Assembly: GCA_017556745.1 (NCBI GenBank)
Contig: JAFYMF010000018.1
Span: 1-64,000 of the forward strand
From: Clostridia bacterium
Lineage (GTDB): Bacteria > Bacillota > Clostridia > Oscillospirales > CAG-272
DNA: 64,000 nucleotides
Direction of reading: 5' to 3'
Position numbers and translations under genes: made by a program. The notes beneath the pieces were generated by a model that ran no database searches, was not told where the DNA came from, and was given only the letters and a program-made list of their open reading frames with translations. The stretch's first letter is position 1. Every line of letters begins with the position of its first letter. This document shows, piece after piece, positions 20,722 to 30,310 of the stretch.

Positions 20722-21606
20722 TCAGTCGATGGCTTCGGGATCAAGCAACTTTACCAGAGCCTCAAAATCCTCTTCATCTCTGAACTCAAGAGTTATCTTT
20801 TTGTTTTTGCCTTTAGAAGTTATCTTTACCTTTCTGCCAAGAGAACGCATCAATCTGTGTTCAATATCTGCAAGGTAATTGATCTCTATTTTTCCGGAGG
20901 ACTCTTCAGGAGTCTCTTCAGACACTTCGGTTTTCTTCTTGTTCATCAGTCGTACTGCATCTTCTACTGCGCGGACTGAAAGGCCGTTATCTACAATCTT
21001 CTTTGCAAGGGCAATCATATCTGAAGAATCCTCAAGACCGAGAAGGGCTCTTGCGTGACCCGCGGATATTACTCCGTCACGGAGAAGGACGGTAACGTCG
21101 TCGGGAAGATCAAGAAGACGCATTGCATTGGTAATAGCACTCCTGCTCTTTCCTACCTTTTTTGCAACCTCCTCTTGAGTGAGGGAGAAGTCGGTTATCA
21201 GCGCTCTGTACCCTAATGCTTCTTCAACTGCGTTAAGATCTTTACGCTGAATATTTTCAATAAGTGCTATTTGTGCTGCTTTGGCATCGTCAATATCCAT
21301 TATGACGACCGGTACCTCGCTGAGGCCTGCCAGCTTAGATGCTCTCCATCTGCGCTCACCTGCAATTATCTGATAAAATCCGGAGTCAAGCTTACGGACG
21401 ATTATCGGCTGGAGCACACCGTGAGTTGCTATAGAGTCTGCAAGCTCAGAAAGAGCTTCACTTTCAAAATGCTTTCTGGGCTGATCTTGTTTGGGTTCAA
21501 TCTCTGATATTCTCAGATAACTGACACCGCCGGATGAATTACTGTCTATGGAATTTTCCATAAACACTATATCAAGACCTCTTCCGAGGCCGCTTTTCTT
21601 AGCCAT
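20722..21606 (-). CDS. parB: Chromosome-partitioning protein ParB (Spo0J)
   Basis: CTP-dependent DNA clamp that loads at parS, spreads and recruits SMC. The 294-residue protein starts with the ParA-stimulating KKSGLGRGLD segment. It has the ParB/Srx domain with the CTP-binding GERRWRA (about 83-89) and ENIQRKDLN, then the helix-turn-helix that reads parS (TQEEVAKKVGKSRSAITN). A C-terminal dimerisation domain follows a Glu/Ser-rich linker. It is 18 bp downstream of parA, with parS sites on both sides of the pair. Confidence 0.96.
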   Translation of the reverse strand: MAKKSGLGRGLDIVFMENSIDSNSSGGVSYLRISEIEPKQDQPRKHFESEALSELADSIATHGVLQPIIVRKLDSGFYQIIAGERRWRASKLAGLSEVPVVIMDIDDAKAAQIALIENIQRKDLNAVEEALGYRALITDFSLTQEEVAKKVGKSRSAITNAMRLLDLPDDVTVLLRDGVISAGHARALLGLEDSSDMIALAKKIVDNGLSVRAVEDAVRLMNKKKTEVSEETPEESSGKIEINYLADIEHRLMRSLGRKVKITSKGKNKKITLEFRDEEDFEALVKLLDPEAID

Positions 21607-21624
21607 TTAATCTTTTCTCCTTAC

Positions 21625-22416
21625 TCAGGGATTGCCGTAGCTTTTGGTACGTTCAATAAGCTCTTTTGCTACATCCATATAGTTCTGTGCACCTTTTGAA
21701 TATTTATCATGATAAATTATCGGTTCACCAAAGCTAGGTGCCTCGGATAACTTAACATTACGGGATATTGCAGTGGAGAACAGTTTGTCGGAATAGTATT
21801 TTTTAACCTCTCTCAGTACTTGAGAGGAAAGATTAAGTCTGCCGTTGAACATTGTGATAACTATTCCGGTTATATCAAGCTTAGGATTATAGAGCTGTTT
21901 GATCTTTCTTATAGTCAGCATAAGCTGAGACAGACCCTCAAGTGAATAATATTCACACTGCATAGGGATTATAACACTGTCTGCGGCGGTGAGAACATCG
22001 ATGGTGAGGATACCGAGAGAGGGAGGACAGTCGATGAATATGTAATCGTACTGGTCTCTGAGAGACTCCATATGGTCTCGGAGCATATATTCTCTGCGTT
22101 CCTCAGTAACCAGCTCAAATTCTGCACCGGCAAGAGCAATGGTGGTGGGGATAACGTGAAGATTTTCAAATCCGGTATCTGTGGTTCTGATCTGCTTTGA
22201 CTCGCTACCGAGAAGCAGGTCGTAAGAGGAGAAAGTCACTTCCCTTTTGTTGATACCGACGCCGCTGGATGCGTTGCCCTGAGGGTCCATATCAATGAGA
22301 AGGACCTTTTTATCGAGAGCTCCCACGCAAGCGGCTATATTTACACAGGAGGTTGTCTTTCCGACTCCTCCCTTTTGGTTAGCAAAAGCAATAACTTGAG
22401 CCAAAATCTTTACCAT
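21625..22416 (-). CDS. parA: Chromosome-partitioning ATPase ParA (Soj)
   Basis: A deviant Walker ATPase; its ATP-bound dimer binds DNA and drives origin segregation together with ParB. In B. subtilis it also controls DnaA. The 263-residue protein has KGGVGKTT at about 15-22, the DMDPQGN segment and DCPPSLG. Between its ribosome site (AAAGG, 22431-22435) and the ATG lies a small hairpin ACCGC-AAA-GCGGT (22417-22429, plus-strand letters) that may influence initiation. It is followed directly by parB. Confidence 0.96.
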   Translation of the reverse strand: MVKILAQVIAFANQKGGVGKTTSCVNIAACVGALDKKVLLIDMDPQGNASSGVGINKREVTFSSYDLLLGSESKQIRTTDTGFENLHVIPTTIALAGAEFELVTEERREYMLRDHMESLRDQYDYIFIDCPPSLGILTIDVLTAADSVIIPMQCEYYSLEGLSQLMLTIRKIKQLYNPKLDITGIVITMFNGRLNLSSQVLREVKKYYSDKLFSTAISRNVKLSEAPSFGEPIIYHDKYSKGAQNYMDVAKELIERTKSYGNP

Positions 22417-22526
22417 ACCGCAAAGCGGTGCCTTTCAAAATGATTTTGGGTATAGCTACATATTATTATATACTTTATCTCACGGAATGTCAATATAAGC
22501 AGAACACGTAAAGACAATGATATTGT

Positions 22527-22546
22527 AATGTTTCACGTGAAACATT
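22527..22546. promoter_or_regulatory. parS site (rsmG-parA gap)
   Basis: A second perfect TGTTTCACGTGAAACA (22529-22544) with AA/TT extensions. It lies upstream of parA, just after the rsmG stop, so ParB bound here could also affect parA transcription. Confidence 0.95.
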
Positions 22547-22549
22547 TTA

Positions 22550-23272
22550 TTACAGAGGCTTTTTCTTTATTCGTGAAAAGTCTCGGGGATATTTACTGTC
22601 GGTTACAGTAATTTTTTCCGCAGTTACGATAACTCTTCTCTGCTCTTCCACTTCGCCAAGGAGTAAAAAGCTGTCACATGAAATGTTTCCACATCCAAGG
22701 GTAACTATCCCCTTCTCTGCTTCTTTAAGCTCGTTTTCTCCGTCCTCCCCCTTCATTGCCGCAAAACGGCCTCCTACCTTTAGAAAAGGAATACAAAGCT
22801 CTGAGAGAATATTAAGTCTTGCAACTGCGCGGCTTACTGCACAGTCAAAGGAAGAGCGAAGCTTACCTTGTGCGGCTTCCTCTGCCCTTGCGGCAATAGC
22901 GGTTATATTTTTTATGCCAAGCTTCTCTGCAGAGGATGCAATAAAGGATATACGTTTGGCGGTAGAGTCAAGGGCGGTTATTTTAATATCGGGTCTTGCA
23001 ATTGCAAGAGGTACAGATGGAAATCCTGCACCGCACCCAACGTCAATGACCGAGGCATTTTTCGGTATATAACGTGACACAGTAAGGGAGTCTGCAATAT
23101 GCCGTACCGCAAAGCTGAGAGGCTCGGTTATTGCAGTTAGATTCATAGAACGGTTTACATTAACCACCTCATCGGCAAATTCAGAAAAAAGATGTGGGAA
23201 ATCTCCCTCACAAAATTCATCCAAACCGTTAAGGCGAAGAATCGGTATAAGAACGTGGCTAAAATCCTTCAT
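22550..23272 (-). CDS. rsmG: 16S rRNA (guanine-527-N7)-methyltransferase RsmG (GidB)
   Basis: SAM-dependent methylation of G527 in 16S rRNA; loss gives low-level streptomycin resistance in other bacteria. The 240-residue protein has NRSMNLTAIT near the N-terminus, the SAM loop VIDVGCGAGFPSVPLAI, the motif ALDSTAKRISFI, and SRAVARLNILSEL. Location next to parA-parB is conserved in Bacillota. The gene follows the PBP2 gene by 17 bp and precedes a parS site. Confidence 0.95.
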   Translation of the reverse strand: MKDFSHVLIPILRLNGLDEFCEGDFPHLFSEFADEVVNVNRSMNLTAITEPLSFAVRHIADSLTVSRYIPKNASVIDVGCGAGFPSVPLAIARPDIKITALDSTAKRISFIASSAEKLGIKNITAIAARAEEAAQGKLRSSFDCAVSRAVARLNILSELCIPFLKVGGRFAAMKGEDGENELKEAEKGIVTLGCGNISCDSFLLLGEVEEQRRVIVTAEKITVTDSKYPRDFSRIKKKPL

Positions 23273-23289
23273 TTTCAGGGTTCCTTATT

Positions 23290-25476
23290 TTATTCATCAG
23301 CTACGTCATCGTTATCCGGTTGTGTAGATGCCGCAGTGTTTTTCGTTTTCTCTTTAAGCTCCGCGTGGAGTCTTATTATCTCTTCTATAGGGTCTGCATC
23401 AGTCTGATTTTCAGGAGAAAAGCTTCCAAGAGAGAAATAGTAATCAAATACGTCTCTTACTGCTCTTGAAGCGGTGGTTCCGCTGTTTCCTTGTTCGATA
23501 ACTATCGAAACAACTATTTCCGGGTTATCAAATGGAGCAAATCCGGTGAAGATAGCATTTGCACTCTTATTCTCGTTTACCTGTGCGGTACCGGTCTTTC
23601 CGCCTACCGTAATATCGTAGTTTGAGAATACAGACGCGGCAGAACCGCTTTCTACAACGTCTTTCATTGCACCGAGAATAACCGAGCGGTTATATGCAGA
23701 GATATTTACAGTATCGAGAAGCTTACTTTCCTGTTCATAGGTAATTACATTAGTTCCGTACTGCTGTACAGAGGAAAGAATGTGCGTGCTTCGTCTCTCA
23801 CCGCTTATAAAGGTAGAAATATAACTTGACAGCTGAAGGGGGGAAAACATACTCTTTCCCTGTCCGATAGCTACCTGAAGCACGTCACCTACCTGCCATG
23901 GTTCACTACCGCTTTTTTCACGGTACTCGGGGCTGTCGAGAACACCTGCCGTCTCGCCAAGCTCAATACCGGTTTTCTCACCGAGACCGAATTTTTGACA
24001 GTATTCGGTAAGCTTTTCTATGGTAAGGAGACGTCCTACCTCAAAGAAATAGTAGTTACAGGAGTTCTGTATTGCTTCAACTACTGTTTGGTAACCGTGT
24101 CCGAAACCGTAACGGTTATATATCCAGCAGGCCGGCTGATAGTCTGAGAAATATTCGTATTTACCGGTATCGTTTATTTTCTGTGTAGCGCTTACAAGTC
24201 CCTCGGACAGAGCTGCTGCCGCGGTTGCGATTTTAAAGGTGGATCCGGGGGTATACATTCCGTTAAGTGCGCGGTTAAGAAGAGGTGACGATGTATTGGC
24301 TACAAGGTCACTGTAATCCGCGTTAAAGGTAGAAAGATCATAGGTGGGGTATGAGGCAAGAGCAAGTACGTCACCTGTCCCCACCTCAAGCACCGACATA
24401 GCACCGGCCTTGGCATCTTCACCCGACAGCGGCACACCGGAAGACAAAGCAGATTCGACTATATAGTCTATATTATTGTGAAGAGCATATTCGGTAACGA
24501 TTTGGAGATTTATGTCAATGGTAAGATAAACATCCTGACCTGCAACAGGTTCTTTTTCGATATATTCGTCGATAATATAACCGTATTCGTCCTCGATTAT
24601 TACCTTTACACCGTCCTGCCCTCTGAGATATTCCTCAAAAGCGGCTTCTACTCCCGAGATACCTACATAAGCATCAAGTGAATATCCCTTTTCAACATAT
24701 TCGTCAACCTTTGCGGCAGGGATCTTTCCTATTCTTCCGAGAATATGTGATGCATATCCGGGAAAGCAGTATTTTCTTACCGATGATGTGTCTGTTTCAA
24801 CACCTTCAAGGATGCTCTCTTTAAGAGATGTTATCAGTGATATATCAACGTTTTCTGCTAAGGTATAGGGTGTTTCTGCAGAAAAACGCATGTAATCCAT
24901 GTCGTAACGGCGGGCAAGGATATCATAGAGATCCTCTCCATCATATATATTGTTCCCCTTTTTGTCGGTGAGACCGTAATATCTGAGGAAATGGGACATA
25001 AAGGCCTCACAGGTGATGTTTTCGCTAAGCTCGTGATCCTTCAGTATGCGGTTAAACCTTGATACTTTGGATGGCACTGAGAAAAATTCCTCATCGAAAT
25101 AAAAGTCGGGGTAAACTCCTTTTACCGGAAAGTTTGTTTCTTTGAGATTATCTTCATCGCCGTTTGCTTTAATTATACCGATAGCCTTTGAGATAAGAGC
25201 ATTCTTTGATGCATTGGTATAAGGCATGGTACCGTAGTCGAGGATAATATTCTGGGAATATTCGTTGACTACAAGTGCTATTCCGTTACGGTCGAATATC
25301 TCCCCTCTTTCAGCGGATATTGAAACCTTGCGGACAAATGTGCCGGAATAACCTGAGGAATAATAATCCTGACCGGAGATCTGTATGTTTATAAGACGTG
25401 CAGTATAAATAACGCAGACTAAGACAAAGAAGAAGCAAAGCATCATATATCTCATCGAGTAATTCAGCTTTTTCAT
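23290..25476 (-). CDS. mrdA: Penicillin-binding protein 2 (transpeptidase of the elongasome)
   Basis: Class B PBP that cross-links peptidoglycan during lateral growth. The 728-residue protein has an N-terminal transmembrane helix (about 10-30), the dimerisation domain with RGEIFDRNG, a long insertion, then the transpeptidase domain. Active-site motifs are STFK with Ser412, SCN (in NSCNYYFFEVG), and KTGTAQ. The C-terminal tail is rich in Thr/Asp. AAAGGAG precedes the ATG at 25476. It follows mreD, completing an mreB-mreC-mreD-mrdA gene order like that of other bacteria. Confidence 0.95.
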   Translation of the reverse strand: MKKLNYSMRYMMLCFFFVLVCVIYTARLINIQISGQDYYSSGYSGTFVRKVSISAERGEIFDRNGIALVVNEYSQNIILDYGTMPYTNASKNALISKAIGIIKANGDEDNLKETNFPVKGVYPDFYFDEEFFSVPSKVSRFNRILKDHELSENITCEAFMSHFLRYYGLTDKKGNNIYDGEDLYDILARRYDMDYMRFSAETPYTLAENVDISLITSLKESILEGVETDTSSVRKYCFPGYASHILGRIGKIPAAKVDEYVEKGYSLDAYVGISGVEAAFEEYLRGQDGVKVIIEDEYGYIIDEYIEKEPVAGQDVYLTIDINLQIVTEYALHNNIDYIVESALSSGVPLSGEDAKAGAMSVLEVGTGDVLALASYPTYDLSTFNADYSDLVANTSSPLLNRALNGMYTPGSTFKIATAAAALSEGLVSATQKINDTGKYEYFSDYQPACWIYNRYGFGHGYQTVVEAIQNSCNYYFFEVGRLLTIEKLTEYCQKFGLGEKTGIELGETAGVLDSPEYREKSGSEPWQVGDVLQVAIGQGKSMFSPLQLSSYISTFISGERRSTHILSSVQQYGTNVITYEQESKLLDTVNISAYNRSVILGAMKDVVESGSAASVFSNYDITVGGKTGTAQVNENKSANAIFTGFAPFDNPEIVVSIVIEQGNSGTTASRAVRDVFDYYFSLGSFSPENQTDADPIEEIIRLHAELKEKTKNTAASTQPDNDDVADE

Positions 25477-25511
25477 ACTGCACTCCTTTCTTGTGTTTTC
25501 AGAGTAAAAAA

Positions 25512-26051
25512 TTAGTTTTTCAGCTCAAAGGAGCTGTGGAATTTTCCTGCAAGAAGACGGAAAAAAATGTAGACAAAATATGAGAAAAGGACGGAGAGTC
25601 CGATCTCGGGAAAAATAACCCTGAGAAAGACGTAGCTTGTAGAATAGTGGTTCCAGGAGGCCGAGATATTAATGAGAGTGACAAAACCGCGGAGAAAGTA
25701 ACCAATAGAGGAAGCTATTGTAAAAAACAACAGTCCGCGTCGGAAAAGAAACTCTGAGCAGATACCCGTGATATATCCAAACAGCATATAAACAAGAGGT
25801 AATAATGAAAGCCCCACAGAACCTACCGCGTCTATTACGAAACCGGTAGTAACACCCATCACAGCACCGAATTTACCGCCTTCGAACATTGAAACGGCAA
25901 GAACACATGACAGCATCAGATCCGGGGACACACCGTATATTGGATATCGCGGAACAAGGGTTAACTGAAGCAGCAGAAAAAAGAAGGCAAGACCACCGTA
26001 GGAAAGACCGCGTATCAGCTTATCATTATCAAGAAAGAATTTCAGTTGCAT
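25512..26051 (-). CDS. mreD: Rod-shape determining protein MreD
   Basis: An integral membrane protein of 179 residues with about five hydrophobic helices, typical of MreD. It is a component of the elongasome linking MreBC to the PBP2/RodA synthase. The sequence is poorly conserved, so identity rests on hydropathy, length and position between mreC and the PBP2 gene. A strong AAGGAGGGAG site precedes the ATG at 26051. Confidence 0.9.
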   Translation of the reverse strand: MQLKFFLDNDKLIRGLSYGGLAFFFLLLQLTLVPRYPIYGVSPDLMLSCVLAVSMFEGGKFGAVMGVTTGFVIDAVGSVGLSLLPLVYMLFGYITGICSEFLFRRGLLFFTIASSIGYFLRGFVTLINISASWNHYSTSYVFLRVIFPEIGLSVLFSYFVYIFFRLLAGKFHSSFELKN

Positions 26052-26093
26052 CGTTCTCCCTCCTTCCGTATCTGCGTTTTTGTTTAGTATAGA

Positions 26094-26933
26094 TTATTCG
26101 ATATAGACTCTGTAATCGGTTATTATCATTACTTTGTCGATAGAATCAGGATCAACCGATGGCTTTATAATAGCGGTTTTTGTTCTTGATGCAGGGTCAA
26201 GCTCAATACTTTCCACCGTTCCGATAGAAAGACCTCTCGGATATACCTCGCCGAGACCACTTGACAGAATTCTGTCTCCGATCTGGATATCTGCATCCGA
26301 GTCAATATACTTCATTCTGCATCTGAATTTATCTCTGAGTGAAAACTCACCTTCTATTACTCCGACGACTCCTGCGCGGTCGGAATAACCGCCAACCGAC
26401 ACAGATGTTTCTACGATCGAGGAGACCTTGCACCAGGTGGCACCTACCTCACAAACATAGCCTACAATTCCGTCTGCGGTGATTACCGGCATATCTTTTT
26501 TGATACCGCTCATCGAACCGCAGTCAAGGGTGAAGGAGGTAAGATAATTTACTGCCTGTCGGCTTGTAATGGTTGCTTCCTTAAAAGTAAAATCGTCGTG
26601 AGTGCGGCGAAGGTCAAGAAATCCGTACAGCCACTGATTTTCCGCTTCAAGGAGTTTTGCGTTATATATATCGTCCTCCATACGGGATATACGGTCTTTC
26701 AGTTCCTCGTTTTCCTCTCTCAAACGGTCAAATTCTGTAAAGTAATCGGTAAACCCATGTATCGAGTCTGAAACATAGTCAAAAACTCTGACAAAAGGAG
26801 ATACCACCACTCCAACGGCACTGCGTACGTATGAGGAAAGTCCCATTATCGAAAGCACCGAGGGAACAATAACAAGGATGAGGGATACGATAAGAAGGAC
26901 GATAAAAAATTTGCTCTTGAAGAAGTGAAGCAA
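26094..26933 (-). CDS. mreC: Rod-shape determining protein MreC
   Basis: A 279-residue protein with an N-terminal transmembrane helix (about 9-29), a coiled coil (about 60-92) and the beta-rich periplasm-type domain with GIVGYV and DRILSSGLGEVYPRGLSIG, the conserved MreC core. It forms filaments outside the membrane that activate PBP2. Translation likely starts at TTG 26933: GGAGGT lies 8 nt before it and there is no better ATG. It lies 45 bp after mreB. Confidence 0.93.
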   Translation of the reverse strand: MLHFFKSKFFIVLLIVSLILVIVPSVLSIMGLSSYVRSAVGVVVSPFVRVFDYVSDSIHGFTDYFTEFDRLREENEELKDRISRMEDDIYNAKLLEAENQWLYGFLDLRRTHDDFTFKEATITSRQAVNYLTSFTLDCGSMSGIKKDMPVITADGIVGYVCEVGATWCKVSSIVETSVSVGGYSDRAGVVGVIEGEFSLRDKFRCRMKYIDSDADIQIGDRILSSGLGEVYPRGLSIGTVESIELDPASRTKTAIIKPSVDPDSIDKVMIITDYRVYIE

Positions 26934-26978
26934 GGTTTTTACCTCCGATACTTGAAATTTTTAGATTTCCGTCTTAAT

Positions 26979-27986
26979 TTATCTTGTGCGGTAGTGAACG
27001 CTGTCACCCAAGGAGTTGTCGGGAGACTCTATTACCTTACCTATACCGAGAGCAACACAGTCAAGGGGCATTTTTGCAACGTGTGTACGTACTCCTGTAA
27101 CCTTGTATATAAGATTCGGTAAGCCTGCAATAAGAGCACCGCCGCCGGCAAGCATAATACCGTTATCGTAAATATCTGCCGCAAGCTCGGGGGGAGTGTT
27201 TTCAAGAGATGAACAGACACACTCCACGATATGGGTAATATCTTCGTCCATTGCCTCCATCAGCTCCTCTGATGCAATGGTAACGGTTGCGGGAAGACCG
27301 GTAAGGAGATTTCTGCCTCTTATATCCATCGTGCCGGGTCTGATACCGGGAAATACCGAACCGATGGTTTTTTTAAGGTTTTCGGCAGATGCGTCACCGA
27401 TAACAACATTGTATTTTCTCTTTACATAGTTTGTTATAGAATCGTCAAGCTTGTCACCGGCAGTACGCAGGGAGTTAGAGAGAACTATACCGCCAAGGCT
27501 TATTACCGCAACCTCGGTAGTACCACCGCCGATATCAACTATCATATTTCCTCGTGCGGAGGCTATATTAAGACCTGCACCGATAGCGGATGCAATAGGC
27601 TCCTCAATAAGAGCAACCGACTGAGCACCTGCCTCAAGGGTAGCATCCTCAACTGCTCTCTTCTCTACCTCGGTAACACCGTATGGAATACAGACGATAA
27701 CTTTAGGTCTTGAGAAAAAGCTGTTTCCGGCTACCTTTCTGAAGAAACGATGGAGCATCTTTGCTGTAACGTCGAACTCTGCAATAACACCGTCACGGAG
27801 AGGTTTGAAAGCGGTGATAGAGCCGGGAGTTTTACCCAGCATAAGACGTGCTTCTCCGCCAACTGCAACAACTTTACCGGATCGTTCTTCTCGTGCAACC
27901 ACAGAGGGCTCTCTGAGCACTATTCCCCGCCCTTTTTCATATATAAGTGTGTTTGAGGTTCCGAGGTCTATTCCGAAATATCTCAC
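26979..27986 (-). CDS. mreB: Rod-shape determining actin homologue MreB
   Basis: Actin-like ATPase that orients wall synthesis along the short axis of the cell. The 335-residue protein has the phosphate-1 loop GIDLGTSNTLIY, the phosphate-2 loop DIGGGTTEVAVISLGG, and the adenosine motif GIMLAGGGALIAGLP. It starts at GTG 27986 with GGAGG 10 nt upstream. Its presence implies a rod or ovoid cell with lateral wall growth. Confidence 0.96.
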   Translation of the reverse strand: MRYFGIDLGTSNTLIYEKGRGIVLREPSVVAREERSGKVVAVGGEARLMLGKTPGSITAFKPLRDGVIAEFDVTAKMLHRFFRKVAGNSFFSRPKVIVCIPYGVTEVEKRAVEDATLEAGAQSVALIEEPIASAIGAGLNIASARGNMIVDIGGGTTEVAVISLGGIVLSNSLRTAGDKLDDSITNYVKRKYNVVIGDASAENLKKTIGSVFPGIRPGTMDIRGRNLLTGLPATVTIASEELMEAMDEDITHIVECVCSSLENTPPELAADIYDNGIMLAGGGALIAGLPNLIYKVTGVRTHVAKMPLDCVALGIGKVIESPDNSLGDSVHYRTR

Positions 27987-28006
27987 TCTATGTATACCTC
28001 CGAAAT

Positions 28007-28618
28007 TTATTCAGTGTCTGTTTTGCCGCCAAGGGCACAGATCGAAAGGTCAATGTCAAATGCTTCCTTTGCAAGAGTCATCAGTCTGCACACCGGCAGT
28101 CCGACAGTTGCGAAATAGTCGCCGGATATACCGGTGACGAACATGGAAGCTTTTACCTGAATGCCGTATCCCCCTGCCTTGTCCATAGGTTCACCCGTTT
28201 TTATATACAGGTCTATCTCTTTTTCGCTGAGCTCTCTGAAGCGAATGACGGTGGATACCGATTCTGATACGGTTTTTCCACCGTAGGAGAGGGCGATTCC
28301 TGTGGATACAGAATGCTGTGAGCCCGATAGTGAGGTAAGCATCCTCTTTGCATCTGCCTCGTCTTTAGGCTTACCGAGAATATTTCCGTTATGATATACC
28401 ACCGTGTCGGCCGCGATAATAAGTGTGCCGTCATCGATGTTATATTTTTCCTTTACCGCGGCGGCTTTTCTCTCTGCAAGGAGAGATACCGCATCATCGG
28501 GATGGGTCCCCGCAGGTATCGATTCGTCGGTATCAGCAGTGAGCACACTGAAGGTAAGTCCCGCTGTAGTGAGAAGTTCACGTCTTCTCGGGGAGGCTGA
28601 TGCTAAAACTATATCCAT
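28007..28618 (-). CDS. maf: Maf-family nucleoside triphosphate pyrophosphatase
   Basis: Hydrolyses non-canonical or modified NTPs (for example dTTP, UTP or m7GTP in known members) to monophosphates. The 203-residue protein begins with the family signature LASASPRRRELL. It contains SDTVV-type IIAADTVVYHNGNILGKPKD and the DKAGGYGIQ motif. It sits immediately upstream of mreB, the same neighbourhood as in B. subtilis (maf-radC-mreB). Substrate preference cannot be read from the sequence. Confidence 0.93.
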   Translation of the reverse strand: MDIVLASASPRRRELLTTAGLTFSVLTADTDESIPAGTHPDDAVSLLAERKAAAVKEKYNIDDGTLIIAADTVVYHNGNILGKPKDEADAKRMLTSLSGSQHSVSTGIALSYGGKTVSESVSTVIRFRELSEKEIDLYIKTGEPMDKAGGYGIQVKASMFVTGISGDYFATVGLPVCRLMTLAKEAFDIDLSICALGGKTDTE

Positions 28619-28650
28619 TTTCGTCTCTTTTCAAATGATTTATCGTTATA

Positions 28651-29091
28651 TTATTTTCCTGTGGAGCCGAATCCGCCGACGCCTCTCTTGGTCTCATCCA
28701 GACAGTCGGTAACGGTAAATGCGGCACGCTCTATCGGCATAAACATAAGCTGTGCAATTCTCTCCCCCGGCTGAACGGTATATTCCGTAGAGCTGTTGTT
28801 GATCATCGCCGCAAATATCTCCCCACGGTAGTCGGAGTCAATAACACCGATGCCGTTTGCAAGCGCAATACCTGATTTTGCTGCCAGACCGCTTCTTGCG
28901 CAAAGGAGGGCAACGTAGTATGGGGAGGATATGGAGATGGCAATTCCGGTAGGGATCAGTATTCTCTCACCGGGACGGATGGTTACCGGGGCATCTGCAC
29001 AGCTGCACAGGTCAAGAGCCGCCGCACCCTCGGTCTTATATTCCGGGAGAGCAGCATTCTCCCGCATAAGCTTTATCTTAACGTCAAGCAT
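28651..29091 (-). CDS. dut: dUTP diphosphatase
   Basis: Trimeric dUTPase that keeps uracil out of DNA and makes dUMP for thymidylate synthesis. All five motifs are visible in 146 residues: EGAAALDL (1), ARSGLAAK (2), NGIGVIDSDYRGEI (3), ERIAQL (4) and RGVGGFGSTG (5). Motif 3 has the uracil-binding hairpin. The gene lies between thiI and maf on the minus strand, with short gaps. Confidence 0.96.
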   Translation of the reverse strand: MLDVKIKLMRENAALPEYKTEGAAALDLCSCADAPVTIRPGERILIPTGIAISISSPYYVALLCARSGLAAKSGIALANGIGVIDSDYRGEIFAAMINNSSTEYTVQPGERIAQLMFMPIERAAFTVTDCLDETKRGVGGFGSTGK

Positions 29092-29106
29092 AATATAAAA
29101 ATCCTT

Positions 29107-30282
29107 TTATTTTATTCCGATGTCACGCATAGTTGCCATTGCTCTCTCACACAGACCCTCAAAGTCCACCTTTGCCTCTTCGGCAAGAACCTTTTCAAGC
29201 TCGGGACGTGTCTTGGGGTGGCGAGGGGTAAATACGGTACAGCAATCCTCGTAAGGAAGGATGGATGTCTCAAAAGCACCCATGCCCCTGGAATATCTTA
29301 CTATCTCGTCTTTATCAAGTCCGATGCAGGGACGGAAAACAGGTATTGTTGCCACGGGATCTGTAACGTTTATAGCTTCTATGGTCTGGCTTGCAACCTG
29401 TCCGAGGCTCTCACCGGTGATGAGTGCACCGCAGTGGAACTGCTTTGCAACTCTGTCTGAGAGTGCCATCATAAATCTTCTGAGAAGAAGAGTGAAGTAG
29501 TCCTCGTTGCAGGCATCGCGGAGAGCCTCCTGAATCTCGGTAAGGGAAATAACGTGCATAAACATAGGTCCGGTATACTCAGACATTATCTCAGCCAGAG
29601 AAACTACCTTCTCGAGAGCCTGCTCACTGGTGTAGGGATAGCTGTCAAAGTGGAGCGCCTCTATTTTCATACCTCTTTTTGCCATCATATATCCGGCAAC
29701 AGGGCTGTCTATACCGCCTGAGAGAAGAAGAAGTCCTCTTCCGCCGCTTCCCACGGGAATACCGCCTGCACCCTTTTCCTGACCTACGTGAAGGTATGCG
29801 CCGTCACCTCTTATCTCGATATCAACGCAGGCATCGGGATTATGAACGTCTACCTTGAGAGAGGGGATAGAAGAAAGGATAACACCTCCTGCCTCACGGC
29901 AGATCTCGGGTGATTTGAGGGGGAAGGTCTTGTCCGAACGCTTGGCCTCACACTTGAAGGTACGCATACTCGAAAGCTTGGGGACTATATACTCTTTTAT
30001 ACCGCGGCAAACGTCTTCCATTGTTTTTTCATATACGGCCGCGCGGCAAATGCCTGCGAAACCGAAGGTCTTCTTAGCCGCCTCGTACATAGCCTCAAAC
30101 TGTGCCTCGGTGGTACCCTCTGCAGGAACCACAAAAACAGTGCTCTGAGCAAAGCTTATTGTAAAGTTACCGCATTTAGCGGCTCTTCTGCGAAGCTCCT
30201 TTAACATTATAGCCTCGAAGGTAGAGCGGTTTGCCCCCTTGAGTATTATCTCACCGTATTTAAGCAGGATTACTTCTTTCAT
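29107..30282 (-). CDS. thiI: tRNA 4-thiouridine synthetase ThiI (no rhodanese domain)
   Basis: Adenylates U8 of tRNA and inserts sulfur; in some bacteria it also serves thiazole synthesis. The 391-residue protein has an N-terminal ferredoxin-like region, a THUMP domain (about 60-165), and the PP-loop ATPase with SGGIDSPVAGYM at about 188-199. It ends without the C-terminal rhodanese domain found in E. coli, the usual short form in Bacillota, where a dedicated cysteine desulfurase supplies sulfur. No such desulfurase gene is adjacent. Confidence 0.94.
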   Translation of the reverse strand: MKEVILLKYGEIILKGANRSTFEAIMLKELRRRAAKCGNFTISFAQSTVFVVPAEGTTEAQFEAMYEAAKKTFGFAGICRAAVYEKTMEDVCRGIKEYIVPKLSSMRTFKCEAKRSDKTFPLKSPEICREAGGVILSSIPSLKVDVHNPDACVDIEIRGDGAYLHVGQEKGAGGIPVGSGGRGLLLLSGGIDSPVAGYMMAKRGMKIEALHFDSYPYTSEQALEKVVSLAEIMSEYTGPMFMHVISLTEIQEALRDACNEDYFTLLLRRFMMALSDRVAKQFHCGALITGESLGQVASQTIEAINVTDPVATIPVFRPCIGLDKDEIVRYSRGMGAFETSILPYEDCCTVFTPRHPKTRPELEKVLAEEAKVDFEGLCERAMATMRDIGIK

Positions 30283-30310
30283 TTTTTTATGTCCGTTTCT
30301 TTATTTTAAC

